A DNA stretch of 64,000 nucleotides from Streptantibioticus rubrisoli (GTDB taxonomy: Bacteria > Actinomycetota > Actinomycetes > Streptomycetales > Streptomycetaceae), in the NCBI RefSeq assembly GCF_024436055.1, contig NZ_JANFNH010000003.1:248001-312000 (forward strand). The letters run 5' to 3'. A program made the translations under genes and the position numbers. Of the stretch, positions 7,723 to 18,053 are shown one piece after another; the stretch's first letter is position 1; each line of letters begins with the position of its first letter. The notes below the pieces were generated by a model, which had not been told where the DNA came from, did no database searches, and saw only the letters and a program-made list of their open reading frames with translations.

Positions 7723-8630
7723 CTACGCCAGACACAGCGGTGGCCGACCGCCGTTGAAGGCGATCATGTCCTTCAGGATCGGCGGCAGCGGCAGTTCGAC
7801 GCCGCGCGGCTCGCCGCGCAGCTCCGCGTAGGCGCGGTAAATGTTGGCCACCAGCCGCTCGGGCTCCAACAGCCCGGCGAAAGCGCCGAGTTCGGTGCCC
7901 GCGCCACCTCCAGCGGCTCCCGTCCGGCCGCGAACCCCTCCGCGGCCACCTCGCGCACCCAGCGCAGGTACTCCGCGTTGGCTTCCAGCACCTCCGGGCC
8001 GCAGACCGGACCGTGCCCGCTGACCACCACCCGGGCGTCCAACTCCCGCAGCCGCGCCAGCACTTCCAGCGTCCCGTCCAGCGACCCCTGTACGCAAAAC
8101 GGCGTGCCCTGGGAGAACGTGAGGTCCCCGGTGAACAGCACCCGCTGCTCGGGCAGCCACACCACCACGTCCCCGGTGGTGTGCGCCGGACCGACGGGGA
8201 CCAACTCGACCCGCAGCTCGTCCACATGCAGCGCCAGCCGGTCGGTGAAGGTCAGCTGCGGCGGTACCAGGTGTACGTCGCCCCACTGCACGTCGGGCCA
8301 GATCGACGGCAGGTTCATCCCCTCCCGCAGCATCGTCTCCCGGGTGCGCTCATGCGCGGCGACCGTCAGGCCCGGGCCGAACACCCCGGCCCCGTAGTGG
8401 TGGTCGCCGTGGTGGTGGGTGAGCACCAGGGTGCCGACCGGGGCAGGGGTGCGCTCGGCGATCGCGGAACGCAGCCGCAGCGCGCTGCGCTCGGTGGCGG
8501 TGCAGTCGACCAGGGTGACCGCGTCCCGGCCGACCAGCACTCCCGCATTGCTGACGCACCAGCCACCGCGCGGCTGTACGTAGGCCAGTACGCCGTCGGC
8601 CAGCTCGACCAGCGCCGCTTCGTCCGCCAT
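7723..8630 (-). pseudogene. MBL-fold metallo-hydrolase gene with a single-base frameshift
   Basis: From ATG 8630 (GGAAGG 7 bases upstream) the frame encodes ~240 residues of a metallo-beta-lactamase-fold enzyme: LTHHHGDHHYG (metal ligands), VGPAHTTGDVVVWLPE, LFTGDLTF and VVSGHGPVCG. Near 7898-7900 the reading frame is lost. The sequence continues convincingly in the next frame (GTELGAFAGLLEPERLVANI and ILKDMIAFNGG) to a stop at 7723. Adding one G to the GGG run (CCC on the + strand at 7898-7900) restores a single ~302-residue protein. It is either a recent inactivating deletion or a homopolymer sequence error; all active-site residues precede the shift. Confidence 0.75.
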
Positions 8631-8653
8631 TCCCATGCCTTCCGGTGACTGGA

Positions 8654-8877
8654 TCATCCCAGGGAGTCTAGGACCTGGCGTCCAGGTAACCGCGTGCCTG
8701 GAGGGCCCAGGGCACGCAGCGGCCTGCGGACGGTGAGCCAGGCGGCGAGCAGGGCCAGGCCGAGACACCAGCGGTACGTGCTGAGCACTCCGCAGGCCAC
8801 CAGGCCACCAGGCCGCCGAGCCGACTGCCCGTCTGCGCCAGCAGGGCCATCGGGGCGTCGGCGGGCTGCTGGCCCAT
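8654..8877 (-). pseudogene. Possible small membrane protein gene broken by an 8-bp tandem duplication
   Basis: In the 378-bp gap between the metallo-hydrolase and sdhB, the minus strand encodes MGQQPADAPMALLAQTGSRL and then meets GGCCACCA twice in tandem (8795-8802, 8803-8810). Removing one 8-bp unit joins this to CGVLSTYRWCLGLALLAAWL, a plausible transmembrane helix, and to a stop at 8654. Without repair the frame ends at 8668 with an unconvincing tail. I do not recognise the family; the gene may never have been real. The rest of the gap holds a family 2 repeat (8926-8978). Confidence 0.3.
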
Positions 8878-8925
8878 CAACTCGCCCTGGGCGGAGGCCA
8901 GTCGGTCCAGTACGGCCGGGAACTC

Positions 8926-8978
8926 CCGCCGCGGCGGCGAGTGACCACGGCGTTGGAGCCCGGCGGTGCCGAACCCAC
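8926..8978 (+). repeat. Dispersed repeat family 2, copy a
   Basis: Contains CCGCCGCGGCGGCGA, CCACGGCG and AGCCCGGCGGTGCCGAACCC, shared with copies at 35226-35269 (inverted), 35345-35405 and 46690-46750. Confidence 0.7.
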
Positions 8979-9008
8979 AGCACCCACGAACCGGCCCCGC
9001 CGGAGGCG

Positions 9009-9751
9009 TTACCGTGCCCCCTTGCGGGTGGCCCGCAGGAACTCGCGGTTCATCGTGGCGATGGCCTGAAGGGGTACCCCCTTCGGGCAAGCCAGCGCGC
9101 ACTCGCCGGTATTCGTACAGCCGCCGAACCCTTCGCCGTCCATGGCCGCCACCATGTCCAGCACCCGGGACTCCCGCTCCGGCGCCCCCTGCGGCAGCAC
9201 GTTCAGGTGCACCACCTTCGCCGAAGTGAACAGCATCGCCGACCCGTTGGGACAAGCCGCCACACAAGCGCCGCAGCCGATGCACTCGGCGTGCTCGAAC
9301 GCCGTGTCGGCGACAGGCTTCGGTACCGGTGTGGCGTGTGCCTCCGGCGCGCTGCCGGTCGGCGCGGTGACATAGCCACCGGACCCGATGATCCGGTCGA
9401 ACGCCGACCGGTCGACGACGAGGTCCTTCACCACCGGAAACGCCGCCGCCCGCCAGGGCTCGACATCGATCGTGTCGCCGTCGGCGAAGTGCCGCATGTG
9501 CAACTGGCAGGTGGTGGTCCGCTCAGGGCCGTGCGCCTGCCCGTTGATCACCATCCCGCACGCGCCGCAGATGCCCTCCCGGCAGTCGTGGTCGAAGGCA
9601 ACGGGCTCGTCTCCTTCGAGGATCAGCCGCTCGTTGAGCGTGTCGAGCATCTCCAGGAACGACATGTCCTCGCTGATGCCGTCGACCTCGTACGTGGTCA
9701 TGGCGCCGGGCCGTTCCGGTCCGCGCTGCCGCCAGATGCGCAGGGTGAGCC

Positions 9752-9755
<4 letters not shown>
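9009..9755 (-). CDS. sdhB: Succinate dehydrogenase/fumarate reductase iron-sulfur subunit
   Basis: 248 residues. It carries the electron chain between the flavoprotein and the quinone site: an N-terminal 2Fe-2S ferredoxin domain ([16 protein letters not shown] with a later C in [10 protein letters not shown]), then a bacterial-type dicluster domain with [17 protein letters not shown] and [18 protein letters not shown] for the 4Fe-4S and 3Fe-4S clusters. The open frame extends upstream, but ATG 9755 overlaps the sdhA stop by 4 bp (ATGA), the classic coupled start. Third gene of sdhCAB. The long insertion between domains ([18 protein letters not shown]) fits the actinobacterial fumarate reductase/succinate dehydrogenase variant that works with a single five-helix anchor. 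Confidence 0.95.
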
Positions 9756-11731
<1,976 letters not shown>

Positions 11732-11733
11732 GA

Positions 11734-12438
11734 TCAGCTCACCACTCCGGTCATCACCGAGACGGGCACCGCGATGAATCCCGCGGTCAGGACGAGGGCC
11801 AGCGCGTTGGCGGTGAACTTCAGCGCGCTGTCACGGCGCGCGTTGTTGGCGCCGAGGGTCTGCGCCGCGCTCCAGAAGCCATGCCGGACGTGCAGTCCGA
11901 GGGCCAGCATGGCGACGATGTAGACCACGTCGGCGTACCAGTTGCGGAAGTCGGCCACCACGTTCTGGTACGGATGGCCCGCCTCCCCGCGCGGGTTGAC
12001 CGTCAACGTGGTCAGGTCCAGCAGGTGCCAGACGATGAACAAGCCGAGGATCACCCCGCCCCACCGCATGGTGCGGGTCGCGTAGCTGGCCCGCGGTCGC
12101 CGGTGCGCGTACGCCGTGGGGCGGGCGGCCAGATCACGGCGGCTGAGCTGGTACGCGGACACGGCGTGCAGCGCCACCGAGGCGGCCAGCACCACCCGCG
12201 TGATCCACAGGAACCAGCTGTAGTGCAGCGCGGGCTCACCGATGGTGCGCAGCCAGTGCGCGTAGCCGTTGAAGTCCGTCGAGCCGAAGAAGATCTTCAG
12301 GTTCCCCAGCATGTGCACGACCAGGAACAGCAGCATGATCACGCCGGTGACGGCCATGACGGTCTTCTTGCCGACCGTCGAGCGCCACAGGGTTGCCAAG
12401 GGGGACGGCCTGCGTACCGTCCGCGTCGCCAGTGCCAT
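11734..12438 (-). CDS. sdhC: Succinate dehydrogenase cytochrome b membrane anchor
   Basis: 234 residues with five hydrophobic helices and haem-ligand candidates in [35 protein letters not shown] and [12 protein letters not shown]: the single-subunit anchor of type B complex II, which binds two b haems and menaquinone. ATG 12438 was taken because the residues upstream (in frame to 12696) are out of character. First gene of the operon, divergent from the LysR gene with an 87-96 bp shared control region containing a LysR-type box. Confidence 0.93.
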   Translation of the reverse strand: MALATRTVRRPSPLATLWRSTVGKKTVMAVTGVIMLLFLVVHMLGNLKIFFGSTDFNGYAHWLRTIGEPALHYSWFLWITRVVLAASVALHAVSAYQLSRRDLAARPTAYAHRRPRASYATRTMRWGGVILGLFIVWHLLDLTTLTVNPRGEAGHPYQNVVADFRNWYADVVYIVAMLALGLHVRHGFWSAAQTLGANNARRDSALKFTANALALVLTAGFIAVPVSVMTGVVS

Positions 12439-12496
12439 GACACAGACGGTAGGGAGTGCGGGGTACATCGGTCCAAGACATGGATCGGCTCGATTT

Positions 12497-12513
12497 GATA
12501 GCTGCTGCCTATC
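12497..12513. promoter_or_regulatory. LysR-type binding box between sdhC and lysR
   Basis: GATAG-N7-CTATC (12497-12513), an interrupted dyad of the length LysR regulators use, about 20 bp upstream of the regulator start and about 60 bp upstream of sdhC. Inferred to be the site where the divergent LysR protein controls itself and sdhCAB. Confidence 0.55.
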
Positions 12514-12534
12514 GTCCCGGGTATCGTGGCGACC

Positions 12535-13467
12535 GTGCAGCTGCATCAGCTCCAGTACTTCGCGGCCGTCGCCGAGACCCGTCACTTCACCCGGGCGGCG
12601 GCCCGGGTGCATGTCGCACAGCCCTCGCTCTCCCAGCAGATCCGGGCGCTGGAACGGGAGCTGGGCGCCGAGCTGTTCCACCGCGCCCGCGGCCACATCA
12701 CGCTCACCGACGCGGGGGAGGCGCTGCTTCCGCTCGCCCAGCGGATCCTCGCGGACGCCGAGACGGCACGCCGGGAGGTGCAGGAGGTGGCCCAGCTACG
12801 CCGTGGGCGGGTCCGGCTGGGGGCCACCCCCAGTCTGTGCGCGAGCCTGGTGCCGGACGTACTGCGGGACTTCCACGACCGCTTTCCCGGGGTGGAGCTG
12901 GTGGTGCACGAGGACGGGTCGCAGGATCTGGTGCGGGTGCTGGCGGCCGGTGAACTCGATCTCGCCCTGATCATCACCCCGCTGCCCGGCCAGGCCCCCG
13001 CGCTGGCCGCGACCGAACTGCTGCGCGAGGACCTGGTCGTGGTCTGCGCGCCGTCGTCCGACGTCCCGGCCCGGCGCGGCCGGATCCGCATCGAGGACCT
13101 GCGCGACCAGCCGCTGGTGATGTTCCGGCGCGGCTACGACCTGCGGGAGTTCACCACGTCCGCGTGCCGGGCGGCCGGGTTCGACCCGGTCTTCACCGTC
13201 GAGGGCGGCGAGATGGACGCGGTACTGGGCTTCGTCCGAGCCGGGCTCGGCCTCGCCGTGATCCCCTCCATGGTCGCCGCCCGCTCGGGGCTGCGAATCA
13301 CCCCGTTCGCCCCGCCTGGCCTGCACCGTACGATCGCCGTGGCGCACCGCAAGGACGTCGAACCACCGCGCGCGGCACGGGAGTTGCGCGGTGTACTCAC
13401 CGAGCACTTGCTCTCGGCTTCCCGGGAAGGCACCCTCCCGCCCAGCACCCGGCTGCTGGGCGGCTGA
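12535..13467 (+). CDS. LysR family transcriptional regulator
   Basis: 310 residues from GTG 12535 (an alternative GTG at 12526 adds three residues). The N-terminal winged HTH is canonical: LHQLQYFAAVAETRHFTRAA then VAQPSLSQQIRALERELGAE; a two-lobed substrate-binding domain follows from residue ~90. It is divergent from sdhCAB, so complex II expression is the likely target, via the box at 12497-12513. The co-inducer is unknown. The end of the gene is separated from the GNAT gene by 19 bp. Confidence 0.92.
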   Translation: MQLHQLQYFAAVAETRHFTRAAARVHVAQPSLSQQIRALERELGAELFHRARGHITLTDAGEALLPLAQRILADAETARREVQEVAQLRRGRVRLGATPSLCASLVPDVLRDFHDRFPGVELVVHEDGSQDLVRVLAAGELDLALIITPLPGQAPALAATELLREDLVVVCAPSSDVPARRGRIRIEDLRDQPLVMFRRGYDLREFTTSACRAAGFDPVFTVEGGEMDAVLGFVRAGLGLAVIPSMVAARSGLRITPFAPPGLHRTIAVAHRKDVEPPRAARELRGVLTEHLLSASREGTLPPSTRLLGG

Positions 13468-13486
13468 CGGCGTCCCCGCCGGTCGG

Positions 13487-14022
13487 ATGAGTGGCGCCGC
13501 GCAGCCCGTGCTGCGGGTAGCCGATGCCGGGCTCACGCTGCGGCCGTGGCGGCCCGAGGACGCCCCCGCGCTGGCCGCTGCCTGGCAGGACCCGGCGATC
13601 CGGCAGTGGAACCGCCCGCCCGCGGGCGGCATCGAGGAGGCCCGGGAGCGGATCGCCCGGTACGCGCGGCGGTGGCATGAGGAGGCGGCGGCGATCTGGG
13701 CCGTCGTCCGTACCGAGGACGACGCGGTGCTGGGGTCGGTTGGACTGGGCGACATGGACCCGCGGCACGCCACCGCGGAGTACGTCTACTGCCCGCCGCG
13801 CGCGGTGCGGGGGTGGCGCTGCACGCCACCAACAGGGCCGCGGAATGGGCCTTCCACGACCTCGGCCTGCACTGCTTGGAACTCACCCACGGCGTGCGGA
13901 ACACGGCCTCCTGCCGGGTGGCGCAGAAGGCGGGCTTCGCCCTGGAGGGAACGAAACGCAGCGCGACGTTGCACGCCGACGGCTGGCACGACATGCACCC
14001 GCACGCCCGCGTGAACGGCTGA
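13487..14022 (+). pseudogene. GNAT acetyltransferase gene with a frameshift
   Basis: From ATG 13487 the frame gives LTLRPWRPEDAPALAAAW, VLGSVGLGDMD and ATAEYVYC, the first half of a RimJ/RimL-like N-acetyltransferase. The acetyl-CoA loop should follow (R-G-x-G-x-A). Around 13795-13815 the frame breaks and the protein continues in another frame as GVALHATNRAAEWAFHDLGL, LELTHGVRNTASCRVAQKAG and FALEGTKRSATLHADGWHDM, stopping at 14022. Both halves are clearly one GNAT domain, so one base has been lost or gained in the GC-rich stretch. Either a pseudogene or a sequencing error; the acceptor substrate is unknown. Confidence 0.8.
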
Positions 14023-14067
14023 CGCCTTCGTGGTCCGGCGGTGTCGACCCCGGCCGCGACCCGGCGT

Positions 14068-14526
14068 TCAGCGGTGGCGGCGGCGTCGTAGGGCGGTCAG
14101 TGCGAAGCCCAACAGTGCTGTGCCGCAGGCAAGTTGGGGGGCACCCGCGCCGGGGGTGCCGGTGCCTGCTTGGGCGCCCTTGGAGGGCTCGGCCGAAGGC
14201 GTCGCCCGTACCCGCACTGTGGCGGTGAGGGGCGTACCGCCCGCGCCACAGCGGATCGTCACCCCGTAGGTGCCGGGGCTGGCCGTCGGGGCAGCGGTGA
14301 CGCCCGCGACCATGCGGTCCGCGCCCGCGGCCAGGTCCGCCTCGCCGAACAAGGGCGAGGACGCCTTGGCGCCCATCGACATGTCGCATCTGCCGTCGTC
14401 GGTCAGCCGCAACCGCTGCCCGGGACTCACCGGATCGGGGCTCACACTGGCCCGCGCGGCCGGAGCCGTCAGACCGAGCGCGGCAACGGCGGCCAGCGTG
14501 ACCGTGAGGATTCGACCAGAGGGCAT
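14068..14526 (-). CDS. Secreted, membrane-anchored protein of unknown function
   Basis: 152 residues. ATG 14526 has GGGAG upstream; the longer frame is rejected. A signal peptide (MPSGRILTVTLAAVAALGLT, cleavage near ARASV) leads into a ~90-residue beta-rich domain with one cysteine pair candidate (RCDMS ... IRCGAGG). A low-complexity linker (PSAEPSKGAQAGTGTPGAGA), a C-terminal hydrophobic helix and an RRRRHR tail follow, as in a sortase-free membrane anchor. Such architecture is common among Streptomyces surface proteins. No enzymatic motif is visible. Confidence 0.7.
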   Translation of the reverse strand: MPSGRILTVTLAAVAALGLTAPAARASVSPDPVSPGQRLRLTDDGRCDMSMGAKASSPLFGEADLAAGADRMVAGVTAAPTASPGTYGVTIRCGAGGTPLTATVRVRATPSAEPSKGAQAGTGTPGAGAPQLACGTALLGFALTALRRRRHR

Positions 14527-14853
14527 GGCACACTCCCGGCGCCGGAACGGCGCGGCCCGAATGCGCCGCGTTGGCCCGACCGGCTCACCAGGATGCAAAC
14601 TCCCGCCCGCCCCGTGTGCGACGCGAACCGAAGGCCCCGCGTCACCCGAACGCGGGACCTTCGGGGGTGTTCGCGCACGTCAGGCGGCATGCCCCAGCAC
14701 GCTGGCGGCGATCCGCCGGAAGGGCTAAGCAGGTTCGGCAACGCCCTGAAGGGGCGCGGGCTGTGTTCATGTGCGGCTCCGCCGCGTGGGCGCGACCAGC
14801 CACAACAACGCCGCGGACGGTCCACGCCAATCGCCGTATCCCCGGCGGAGCGG
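14527..14853. other. Intergenic stretch holding repeat family 1 copy B
   Basis: No convincing gene on either strand in these 327 bp. The right half is the family 1 repeat (14732-14852); the left part shows a small GGCGGATCCGCC-like dyad near 14703-14720 but no clear promoter. Confidence 0.6.
14732..14852 (-). repeat. Dispersed repeat family 1, copy B (inverted, long form)
   Basis: Reverse complement shares CGCTCCGCCGGGG, GTGGCTGGTCGCGCCCACGC, GGCGGAGCCGCACATG, CACAGCCCGCGCCCCTTCAG and GCCGAACC with the copy at 37398-37525, and most of these with copy A. Confidence 0.8.
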
Positions 14854-15072
14854 TCAGTTGCTCTGGGCGTCCCGGTCCGCCGCGTCCGCCGCACTCTGGG
14901 CGGCATCGACCTTCCGCTGCATCTGCTGTACCTGGTCGGCGGAGGTCGAAGCCGGTGTCGACGTGGCCGACGGCGTACCGCTGGCCGTACCACCGGCGGA
15001 GTGCCCGCACCCCGCCAGCACCGGTACCGCAACGGCCGCCGCCGCGAGCAGTGCGAGGCGTCGGCGGCTCAT
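14854..15072 (-). CDS. Small putative lipoprotein
   Basis: 72 residues. The signal peptide ends in the lipobox VLAGCG, so Cys20 should be lipidated and anchor the protein outside the membrane. The mature part is a Thr/Ser/Ala-rich linker and then a short helix QVQQMQRKVDAAQSAADAAD with coiled-coil character. ATG 15072 overlaps the stop of the upstream gene by 4 bp (ATGA), so the pair is translationally coupled. Context next to a two-component system suggests a cell-envelope role; function unknown. Confidence 0.72.
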   Translation of the reverse strand: MSRRRLALLAAAAVAVPVLAGCGHSAGGTASGTPSATSTPASTSADQVQQMQRKVDAAQSAADAADRDAQSN

Positions 15073-15509
15073 GCGTTCGTCTTGCCGTTGTGGTTGGCCT
15101 TGCACCACGTGGCGACGTCCTTCAGGTCCTGCTGCCGCTGCTTGAGGTTGACCAGCAGGGCCTGACGCGCGGTGAGCCGGTCGCCGAGGTACTTGGCGAT
15201 CGCCGCGTGGTTCTCCTTCTTCGCGTTGTCCACGCGCTGCTCAAGGAACGCGATGGAGCCGGGCGTGCCGACCCCCGCCTCCAGCCGCTTGATCTCCCGG
15301 GCGATCCGGCGGTCCAGCTTCGGCACCCTGCGGCACAGCGCCCGCGCGCCGTCCGTCTTCGGGCCCTTCGGGTGGGCCTGCGGGGCGGCGCTGGCGGAGG
15401 GGGAGGGGCTGCTGCCGTCCGCGTACGCGGGAACGGCCACGGCCGCCAGTGAACCGGTGAGGACGAGTCCCGCGACGGTCGCGGTCACCGTCGCCTTGCG
15501 ACGCTGCAT
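15069..15509 (-). CDS. Secreted helical protein of unknown function
   Basis: 146 residues from ATG 15509, which follows GGAGAGAG. Sec signal peptide with cleavage near AYADG, a Pro/Ser/Ala linker, then a ~90-residue all-helical domain rich in Arg/Lys/Gln (LDRRIAREIKRLEAGVGTPG; RLTARQALLVNLKQRQQDLK) with cysteines at the start and end (ALCRR, ATWCK) that could form a disulfide. It overlaps the lipoprotein gene and lies 108 bp downstream of the sensor kinase gene in the same orientation. It may be a target or accessory of that system; the small extracytoplasmic helical form recalls CpxP-like partners, but no family match is claimed. Confidence 0.7.
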   Translation of the reverse strand: MQRRKATVTATVAGLVLTGSLAAVAVPAYADGSSPSPSASAAPQAHPKGPKTDGARALCRRVPKLDRRIAREIKRLEAGVGTPGSIAFLEQRVDNAKKENHAAIAKYLGDRLTARQALLVNLKQRQQDLKDVATWCKANHNGKTNA

Positions 15510-15616
15510 GATGACTCTCTCCACTTCGTGGTGACGGTTGGGGCGCGGCCCACGGCCGGGCCGCGTACCGCAGACCGTAGGAGCGGTTCTTGTGGTTTCC
15601 TTGTGGCCCGGGCCGG

Positions 15617-17185
15617 TCAGTCCCCGGAACGCACCGAACCGCTCAACCAGTCGCGGTGCGAGGGCAGTTCCGATGTCCCCGACAACGGCAGCCGCACCTC
15701 GAACCTGCTGCCCGGCTCGCCGTCGGGGCGGTCGACGACGCGCACGGTGCCGCGGTGCAGGTCGACCTGCTGGGCGACGAGGGTCAGCCCGAGCCCGGTG
15801 CCGGGGCTGTCCGGGCCGCGTTCGAACCGCTGGAAGACCCGCTCCCGCGATGCGGGCGGGATGCCGGGACCGGCGTCGTCCACCGTCAGTACCGCGTGCT
15901 CGCCCTCGCGCCGCAGCGTCACCTGGATGTCGGGCGAGCCGTGCACCACCGCGTTGTTGAGCAGGTTGTCGTTGATCATCCGCAGACCGGGCTCCCAGCC
16001 GCGCAGCCTGGGGGCGGCGTCCGCCCGTACCGTGATCCGCGCCTCGGGATGGCGGCGGGCCGCGTCGGCGACCGATGCCTCGACCAACTCGCCCAGGTCC
16101 ACGGTGGTGAACGCGTCCGCCTCCACCAGGTCACCCTGTGCCAGCGCCCGCAACGTCACCAACAGCCCCTGCAACCGGGCGTGTTCGTCACGTAGGTCCG
16201 CCAGCACCTCGGCGCGTTCCGCCGGGTCGAGATCCGGATGGTCGGAGAGGATCTCCAGATTGGTCCGCATGCTCATCAGCGGGGTGCGCAACTCGTGCGA
16301 GGCCGCCGCCGAGAACGACCTCGCGGTCGCCAGCGCCTCGCCGGTCCGGGCCGCCTGCTCGTCGTAGCGCGCCAGGAGCGTCTGCAGGGTGCGGGCCAGG
16401 TCGTCGACCTCGGTGACCCGGGACGGCCGGTGCTCAAGGCGGGCCTCGCTCACCCGCGGGTCGAGCCCGCTGGCCTGCCGCTGCAACCTGCGCAGTGAGC
16501 GGGTCGCCCGCCCGGCGATCAGCAGCGCCAGCAGCGCCGAGAACGGTGCCGCGATCAGCGCGGTCAGCAGGATCCGGCCGCGCACCGCGTCCACCCCGCT
16601 GTTGACCACCGACGCGGGGGAGAACACCCACAGCGCGTCCCCCGCCCGCTCCCCGGTGACCGGCAGCCGGAACGCCCGCCACGCCTTGCCGTCCGCCCGC
16701 ACGGTCACCGGATTCGCGGTCGCCGCGGGCAGCGGAACGCCGGGACCGGGCTGCGGGCCGCCCGCCGCGACCGTGCTGCCGTCCGGCCCGGCCACCACCC
16801 GCACGCCGACGTCCAACGCGGTGGCGAACAGCCGGTGTTCACGGTTGCGTTCCTGCCGGTAGCGCCCGGCACGGTCGACGTTGATCAGGTTGCGGGCCAT
16901 CGGCAGCACCACGGCCGCCCGGTCCCGCAGATGCGAGTCCTGCGCGGCGTGCGCGTCGACGGTCACCAGCCGCAGCAGCAGCGCCGCCGACGCCAGCACC
17001 AGCAGCGGCACCGTCACACCCACCGCGATCGCGATCCGGGTGGACAGCCGCATTCCCGCCCGTCGCCCACCACCACCCTCAAACGTGGAGCTTCGCTCCG
17101 CTGTGATGTTTGCCCGGCGCCCACCACCACCCTCAAACGTGGAGCTTCGCTCCGCTGTCATTTCCTCCCCAGACGTGCCGCTCAT
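15617..17185 (-). CDS. Sensor histidine kinase with an N-terminal repeat extension
   Basis: 522 residues from ATG 17185. Order: N-terminal extension with a duplicated 16-residue segment (TAERSSTFEGGGGRRA twice), first membrane helix from MRLSTRIAIAVGV (residue ~45), an extracytoplasmic sensor region of ~130 residues, second helix, HAMP, dimerisation domain with the phospho-His in SAAASHELRTPLMSMRTNLE, and an HATPase_c domain (NLLNNAVVHG, VDDAGPGIPP, GTGLGLTLVA). The start at 17185 overlaps the response regulator stop (ATGA), but homologous kinases usually begin at the ATG equivalent to 17053. The repeats lie between the two candidates. Senses an unknown envelope signal. Confidence 0.88.
   Translation of the reverse strand: MSGTSGEEMTAERSSTFEGGGGRRANITAERSSTFEGGGGRRAGMRLSTRIAIAVGVTVPLLVLASAALLLRLVTVDAHAAQDSHLRDRAAVVLPMARNLINVDRAGRYRQERNREHRLFATALDVGVRVVAGPDGSTVAAGGPQPGPGVPLPAATANPVTVRADGKAWRAFRLPVTGERAGDALWVFSPASVVNSGVDAVRGRILLTALIAAPFSALLALLIAGRATRSLRRLQRQASGLDPRVSEARLEHRPSRVTEVDDLARTLQTLLARYDEQAARTGEALATARSFSAAASHELRTPLMSMRTNLEILSDHPDLDPAERAEVLADLRDEHARLQGLLVTLRALAQGDLVEADAFTTVDLGELVEASVADAARRHPEARITVRADAAPRLRGWEPGLRMINDNLLNNAVVHGSPDIQVTLRREGEHAVLTVDDAGPGIPPASRERVFQRFERGPDSPGTGLGLTLVAQQVDLHRGTVRVVDRPDGEPGSRFEVRLPLSGTSELPSHRDWLSGSVRSGD
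17058..17158. repeat. Two direct 47-bp repeats, period 54 bp, inside the kinase gene start
   Basis: Copies 17058-17104 and 17112-17158 differ at one base and are separated by 7 bp. Each contains a GGAGC-TTC-GCTCC hairpin and a CCACCACCACCCTCAAACGT segment. The 54-bp period keeps the kinase reading frame. Confidence 0.85.
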
Positions 17186-17862
17186 GCGGGGTCCCGCCGC
17201 AGTACGAACCCCACCCCGCGCACCGTGTGCACCAACCGCGGGCGCCCTTGTGCCTCCAGCTTCCGCCGCAGGTAACTGACGAACGTGTCCACGGCATCGG
17301 TGCGAACGTCGAAGTCGTACCCCCACACCCGGTCCAGCAGCTGGTCCCGGCTGAGCACCACGCCCGCGTTGCGCGCCAGCACCTCCAGCAGCTCGAACTC
17401 CCGCCGGGTGAGCCGGATCGGCGCGCCCCGGTAGCGCACCTCGCGCGAGGCGGGATCGAGCACCAGGTCGCCGACCCGCAGCGGTTCGGTGGGCGACGGC
17501 GGGCGGCGGCGCAGCAGCGCCTGCAACCGCAGCAGCAGTTCCTGGAGCGCGAACGGTTTGACGAGGTAGTCGTCGGCCCCGGCCTGAAGCCCGGCCACCC
17601 GGTCCTTGACCTCGTCCAGCGCGGAGAGCATCAGCACCGGCGTGTCGTCTCCGGCGGTGCGCAGTCGGCGGCACACCTCGGTGCCGCTGATGCCCGGCAT
17701 GGAGACGTCCAGCACGATCACGTCGGCCGGGGCCGCCGCCAGCTGTTCCAGGGCGGCCTCCCCGCTGTCCGCGAGGGTGACGCGGTAACCGTTCAGTCGC
17801 AGTCCGCGGCCGAGCGAGCGCAGGATCGCGGCGTCGTCGTCGACGATGAGTACCCGGCCCAT
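17182..17862 (-). CDS. OmpR/PhoB family response regulator
   Basis: 226 residues. Receiver domain with acidic pocket (VLIVDDD), phospho-acceptor Asp52 in VIVLDVSMPG, Ser80 and Lys102 in YLVKPF. The C-terminal winged helix reads RLTRREFELLEVLARNAGVV and VDTFVSYLRRKLE, then VHTVRGVGFVLR. It is the partner of the downstream kinase, whose ATG overlaps its TGA. The spacing to the upstream DUF397 gene is only 3 bp (17863-17865), so it may also be read through from the XRE/DUF397 transcript. Targets are unknown. Confidence 0.94.
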   Translation of the reverse strand: MGRVLIVDDDAAILRSLGRGLRLNGYRVTLADSGEAALEQLAAAPADVIVLDVSMPGISGTEVCRRLRTAGDDTPVLMLSALDEVKDRVAGLQAGADDYLVKPFALQELLLRLQALLRRRPPSPTEPLRVGDLVLDPASREVRYRGAPIRLTRREFELLEVLARNAGVVLSRDQLLDRVWGYDFDVRTDAVDTFVSYLRRKLEAQGRPRLVHTVRGVGFVLRRDPA

Positions 17863-17865
17863 CGG

Positions 17866-18051
17866 TCAACTCCCCGTCTTTATGAGCCGTATGAAGGCGG
17901 AGAGATGCCTGCGATTGGTGGTGACTACGGCGTTGGGCGTGTCGCTTTCCCGAAGGTGTATTCGGTTGGCGACGATGCCGACCTCCACACAGGTGTTGCC
18001 CTCCGAGCCCGCGGAATACGAGGATCTCTGCCAGTTGATCGAGGTGGCCAC
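17866..18051 (-). CDS. DUF397 protein
   Basis: 61 residues from GTG 18051, preceded by AAAGGGAGC. The sequence INWQRSSYSAGSEGNTCVEV is the DUF397 signature (W-x-x-S-S-x-S-x-x-x-G-N-C-V-E-V) and is followed by H-L-R-x-S. DUF397 genes in Streptomyces almost always sit directly beside an Scr1-type XRE regulator, as here, 2 bp after the regulator's stop; the pairs behave like regulator/partner modules (BldB/WhiJ-type systems in development). Cytosolic; no enzymatic motif. The gene ends 3 bp before the response regulator ATG. Confidence 0.88.
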   Translation of the reverse strand: MATSINWQRSSYSAGSEGNTCVEVGIVANRIHLRESDTPNAVVTTNRRHLSAFIRLIKTGS

Positions 18052-18053
18052 GG

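Noticed and set aside
15617-17869. A single 750-residue ORF spanning regulator and kinase
   Set aside because: The first ~228 codons are the antisense-frame shadow of the response regulator; the kinase starts at the ATGA overlap (17185) or at 17053.
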